From contig JAQUMS010000061.1 of assembly GCA_028717985.1 (NCBI GenBank), positions 1-6,957 on the forward strand: a DNA stretch of 6,957 bases. The letters run 5' to 3'. This document shows, in pieces, positions 5,281 to 6,957 of the stretch. Made by a program: the position numbers and the translations under genes. Below the pieces are notes generated by a model that saw nothing but the letters and a program-made list of their open reading frames with translations, did no database searches and was not told the DNA's origin. The stretch is from Candidatus Omnitrophota bacterium (GTDB taxonomy: Bacteria; Omnitrophota; Gorgyraeia; Gygaellales; Profunditerraquicolaceae). Numbering within the stretch: position 1 is the stretch's first letter; each line of letters opens with the position of its first letter.

Positions 5281-5556
5281 ATGGAAGAAAGAAGAGAAAA
5301 GAGAGACAGAAAAGGAAGAAGAAATAAATTCGGCGCGCAGAAAAAGAAATATTGCCGTTTTTGCGCGGATAAAAATGCCGAAAAAAATAAAATAATCGAT
5401 TATAAGGATTTAAAAACGATTGAATCATTCGTGAAAGAACGGGGCCGTATTGTTTCCGCCCGGATAACTGGCAATTGCGCGAAACATCAGCGCCAGTTAG
5501 CCCGCGCGATTAAACGTGCCCGTTTTATTTCGTTGATTCCGTATGTGAAATTGTAA
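5281..5556 (+). CDS. rpsR: 30S ribosomal protein S18, zinc-ligand (C+) type
   Basis: The product has 91 residues. S18 sits on the 30S platform next to S6. A basic N-terminal tail (1-23, rich in Arg/Lys/Glu) precedes the conserved core: Y-C-R-F-C-A-D-K, I-D-Y-K-D-L, G-R-I-V-S-A-R-I-T-G and R-Q-L-A-R-A-I-K-R-A-R-F-I-S-L-I-P-Y. C25 and C28 with C66 and H69 give a probable four-ligand zinc site, as in the C+ form; E. coli S18 lacks this site. GGAGGT at 5271-5276 is a strong ribosome binding site at close spacing. The gap after ssb is 39 bases. Confidence 0.97.
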   Translation: MEERREKRDRKGRRNKFGAQKKKYCRFCADKNAEKNKIIDYKDLKTIESFVKERGRIVSARITGNCAKHQRQLARAIKRARFISLIPYVKL

Positions 5557-5589
5557 TGGTTAATTGAAATCAGAAAAAGCGAGGTTATT

Positions 5590-6033
5590 ATGGAAGTGAT
5601 TTTACTTAAAGATATAGAAAATGTCGGTAAAGCGGGAAGCACCTTGAAGGTTAAAGACGGCTACGCGCGGAACTATCTGTTCCCGCATAACCTCGCGGTT
5701 GTTTCTTCCTCGGGAAACATAAAGAATCTTGAACAGAAGAAGCAACAGATGGATCTGCAGCGGGAGAAAATAAAAAAAGCCGCTGAATCCCTTAAAACAA
5801 AAATTGAAGCGTTATCTTTAACAATACCTGTTTTGACCAAGGAAAAAGATAAGATGTACGGTAGTATTACCGTGGTTGAACTGGTAAAGGCGCTGAAAGA
5901 TGAAAATATCGAAATAGACAAAAACTGCGTTCAGCTTGAGGAACCGATTAAGACCGTTGGTATTTATGAGATTCCCGCGCAGATTCATCCCGAAGTTACG
6001 GCAAAAATAAAAGTTTGGGTTGTTGAGAAATAA
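5590..6033 (+). CDS. rplI: 50S ribosomal protein L9
   Basis: The product has 147 residues, the usual length for L9, a large-subunit protein that binds 23S rRNA near the L1 stalk and helps keep the reading frame. The N-terminal domain shows M-E-V-I-L-L-K-D-I-E-N-V-G-K-A-G and the signature V-K-D-G-Y-A-R-N-Y-L-F-P. A long Lys/Gln/Glu-rich helix (about 42-75) links it to the C-terminal domain, which has the G-S-I-T block and ends near H-P-E-V-T-A-K-I-K-V-W-V-V. GAGG (5581-5584) lies five bases before the ATG. The rpsR-rplI-dnaB order is widespread. Confidence 0.97.
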   Translation: MEVILLKDIENVGKAGSTLKVKDGYARNYLFPHNLAVVSSSGNIKNLEQKKQQMDLQREKIKKAAESLKTKIEALSLTIPVLTKEKDKMYGSITVVELVKALKDENIEIDKNCVQLEEPIKTVGIYEIPAQIHPEVTAKIKVWVVEK

Positions 6034-6053
6034 CTAAATCCGCACATACGCTC

Positions 6054-6957
6054 ATGCTTGGTACAACCAAAGAGCTTATTCCACCCCAGAATTCAGAAGC
6101 TGAAATGGCGGTATTGGGGGCAATGCTTATTGATGAGAACGCCATTCCCCATGCCATTGAGTTTCTTGAACCGGCTTCGTTTTATAAAGAATCGCACAGG
6201 ATCATTTACGACGTTATCCTGGGACTGTATGACGTCAATAAGGCCGTAGATCTTATTACCGTCAGCGATGAATTAAAAAGAAACGGCAAGCTGGATGAAA
6301 TAGGCGGAAGCAGTTACCTTACGGAATTGGCAAATTCCGTGCCTACCGCCGTTAATATCGGACACTACGTCGCGATAGTCAAAGAAAAAAGCATTCTCCG
6401 CACGCTTATCACCAATTCTTCCAAAATTATTCATTTATGCCATGATTCTGAAGGCAATATTGACGAGGTAATAGACAACGCGGAACGCCTTATTTTTGAG
6501 GTCAGGGACCGAAAACCCCGCGGAGGTTTTGTTCCTGTTAAACAGATTGTTAAAGATACAATAGAGACAATTGACCGGTTGTATCAGAAAAAATCGCATG
6601 TTACCGGTATTCCGTCAGGGTATACTGATTTTGATCTTAAGACCGCGGGCCTTCAGCCGTCGGATTTGATTATTGTCGCGGGCAGGCCGTCAATGGGAAA
6701 AAGCGCGTTCGCGTTAGGCATAGCGGAATACGTCGGAATAACCGAAAAAATCCCTATGGCGTTTTTTAGTATTGAAATGTCCAAAGAGCAGCTTGTGCAG
6801 AGACTGCTTTGTTCTCACGCCAAAGTTGACGCGAATAAAGTCAGGACCGGGTTTTTGTCTGCGTCCGATTGGCCCCGGTTGACCGCGGCGGCAGGGAAAC
6901 TTTCCGAAGCTCCGATTTTTATAGACGATACCCCGGCTATTTCCGTTATGGAATTAC
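6054..6957 (+). CDS. dnaB: replicative DNA helicase DnaB, N-terminal two thirds (3' end outside window)
   Basis: The visible 301 residues run off the window end. DnaB is the hexameric helicase that unwinds DNA at the fork. The N-terminal domain begins with P-P-Q-N-S-E-A-E-M-A-V-L-G-A-M-L-I-D, the classic DnaB start, followed by F-Y-x-x-S-H-R-x-I-Y and P-T-A-V-N-I-x-x-Y. The linker is followed by the RecA-like domain with G-I-P-S-G-Y-T-D-F-D, Walker A G-R-P-S-M-G-K-S (210-217, K216), then F-F-S-I-E-M-S and I-F-I-D-D-T-P. The Walker A region is uninterrupted, so no intein is present there. ATG 6054 is the only plausible start: the frame is closed upstream at 6024, within rplI. It has no recognisable ribosome binding site and lies 20 bases after the rplI stop, so translation is probably coupled or relies on an unstructured leader. 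Confidence 0.95.
   Translation, partial: MLGTTKELIPPQNSEAEMAVLGAMLIDENAIPHAIEFLEPASFYKESHRIIYDVILGLYDVNKAVDLITVSDELKRNGKLDEIGGSSYLTELANSVPTAVNIGHYVAIVKEKSILRTLITNSSKIIHLCHDSEGNIDEVIDNAERLIFEVRDRKPRGGFVPVKQIVKDTIETIDRLYQKKSHVTGIPSGYTDFDLKTAGLQPSDLIIVAGRPSMGKSAFALGIAEYVGITEKIPMAFFSIEMSKEQLVQRLLCSHAKVDANKVRTGFLSASDWPRLTAAAGKLSEAPIFIDDTPAISVMEL

Noticed and set aside
6058..6249. 63-codon frame after rplI
   Set aside because: It is a shadow of dnaB, which reads through the same bases in the frame starting at 6054 with clear DnaB motifs.

Overview
The window is a dense run of housekeeping genes, all on the + strand and separated by short gaps: ispE (3' end only), spoVG, tRNA-Gln(UUG), glmU, prs, rplY/ctc, pth, rpsF, ssb, rpsR, rplI and dnaB (5' part only). 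No mobile element, CRISPR array, phage gene, rRNA or convincing intrinsic terminator is visible. No gap between genes exceeds about 190 bases, and the largest of these contains the tRNA.

The DNA is clearly bacterial and chromosomal: it has bacterial-type ribosomal proteins, Shine-Dalgarno sites and DnaB. Two gene strings known separately from other bacteria are joined here. One is spoVG-glmU-prs-ctc-pth, familiar from Bacillus-type genomes, here preceded by ispE as in several phyla. The other is rpsF-ssb-rpsR-rplI-dnaB. Protein character, moderate base composition and a tRNA-Gln with a U1-A72 pair fit an uncultured, probably Gram-negative, candidate-phylum bacterium. Omnitrophota or a related lineage is my best guess, at low confidence; the sequence alone does not settle it.

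Layout: bases 1-247 end IspE (isoprenoid precursor synthesis). Bases 287-709 encode a SpoVG-family regulator carrying an inserted four-cysteine zinc ribbon. Bases 746-816 are tRNA-Gln. Bases 896-3110 encode GlmU (UDP-GlcNAc for the cell wall) and Prs (PRPP for nucleotides). Bases 3146-4425 encode ribosomal protein L25/CTC and peptidyl-tRNA hydrolase, both acting in translation. Bases 4484-6033 encode S6, SSB, S18 and L9, and dnaB, the replicative helicase, starts at 6054. The cluster therefore joins envelope and nucleotide precursor supply to ribosome assembly, translation quality control and replication, probably as one or a few overlapping transcripts.

Most gene content is ordinary. The points that deserve a second look are the zinc ribbon split into SpoVG, an array of mutually exclusive hairpins around the pth stop codon upstream of rpsF, a shortened GlmU acetyltransferase domain with a changed substrate-binding lysine, an SSB lacking the usual acidic-Pro-Phe tip, and a tRNA-Gln with C at position 55. 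I did not find a wholly new system here.
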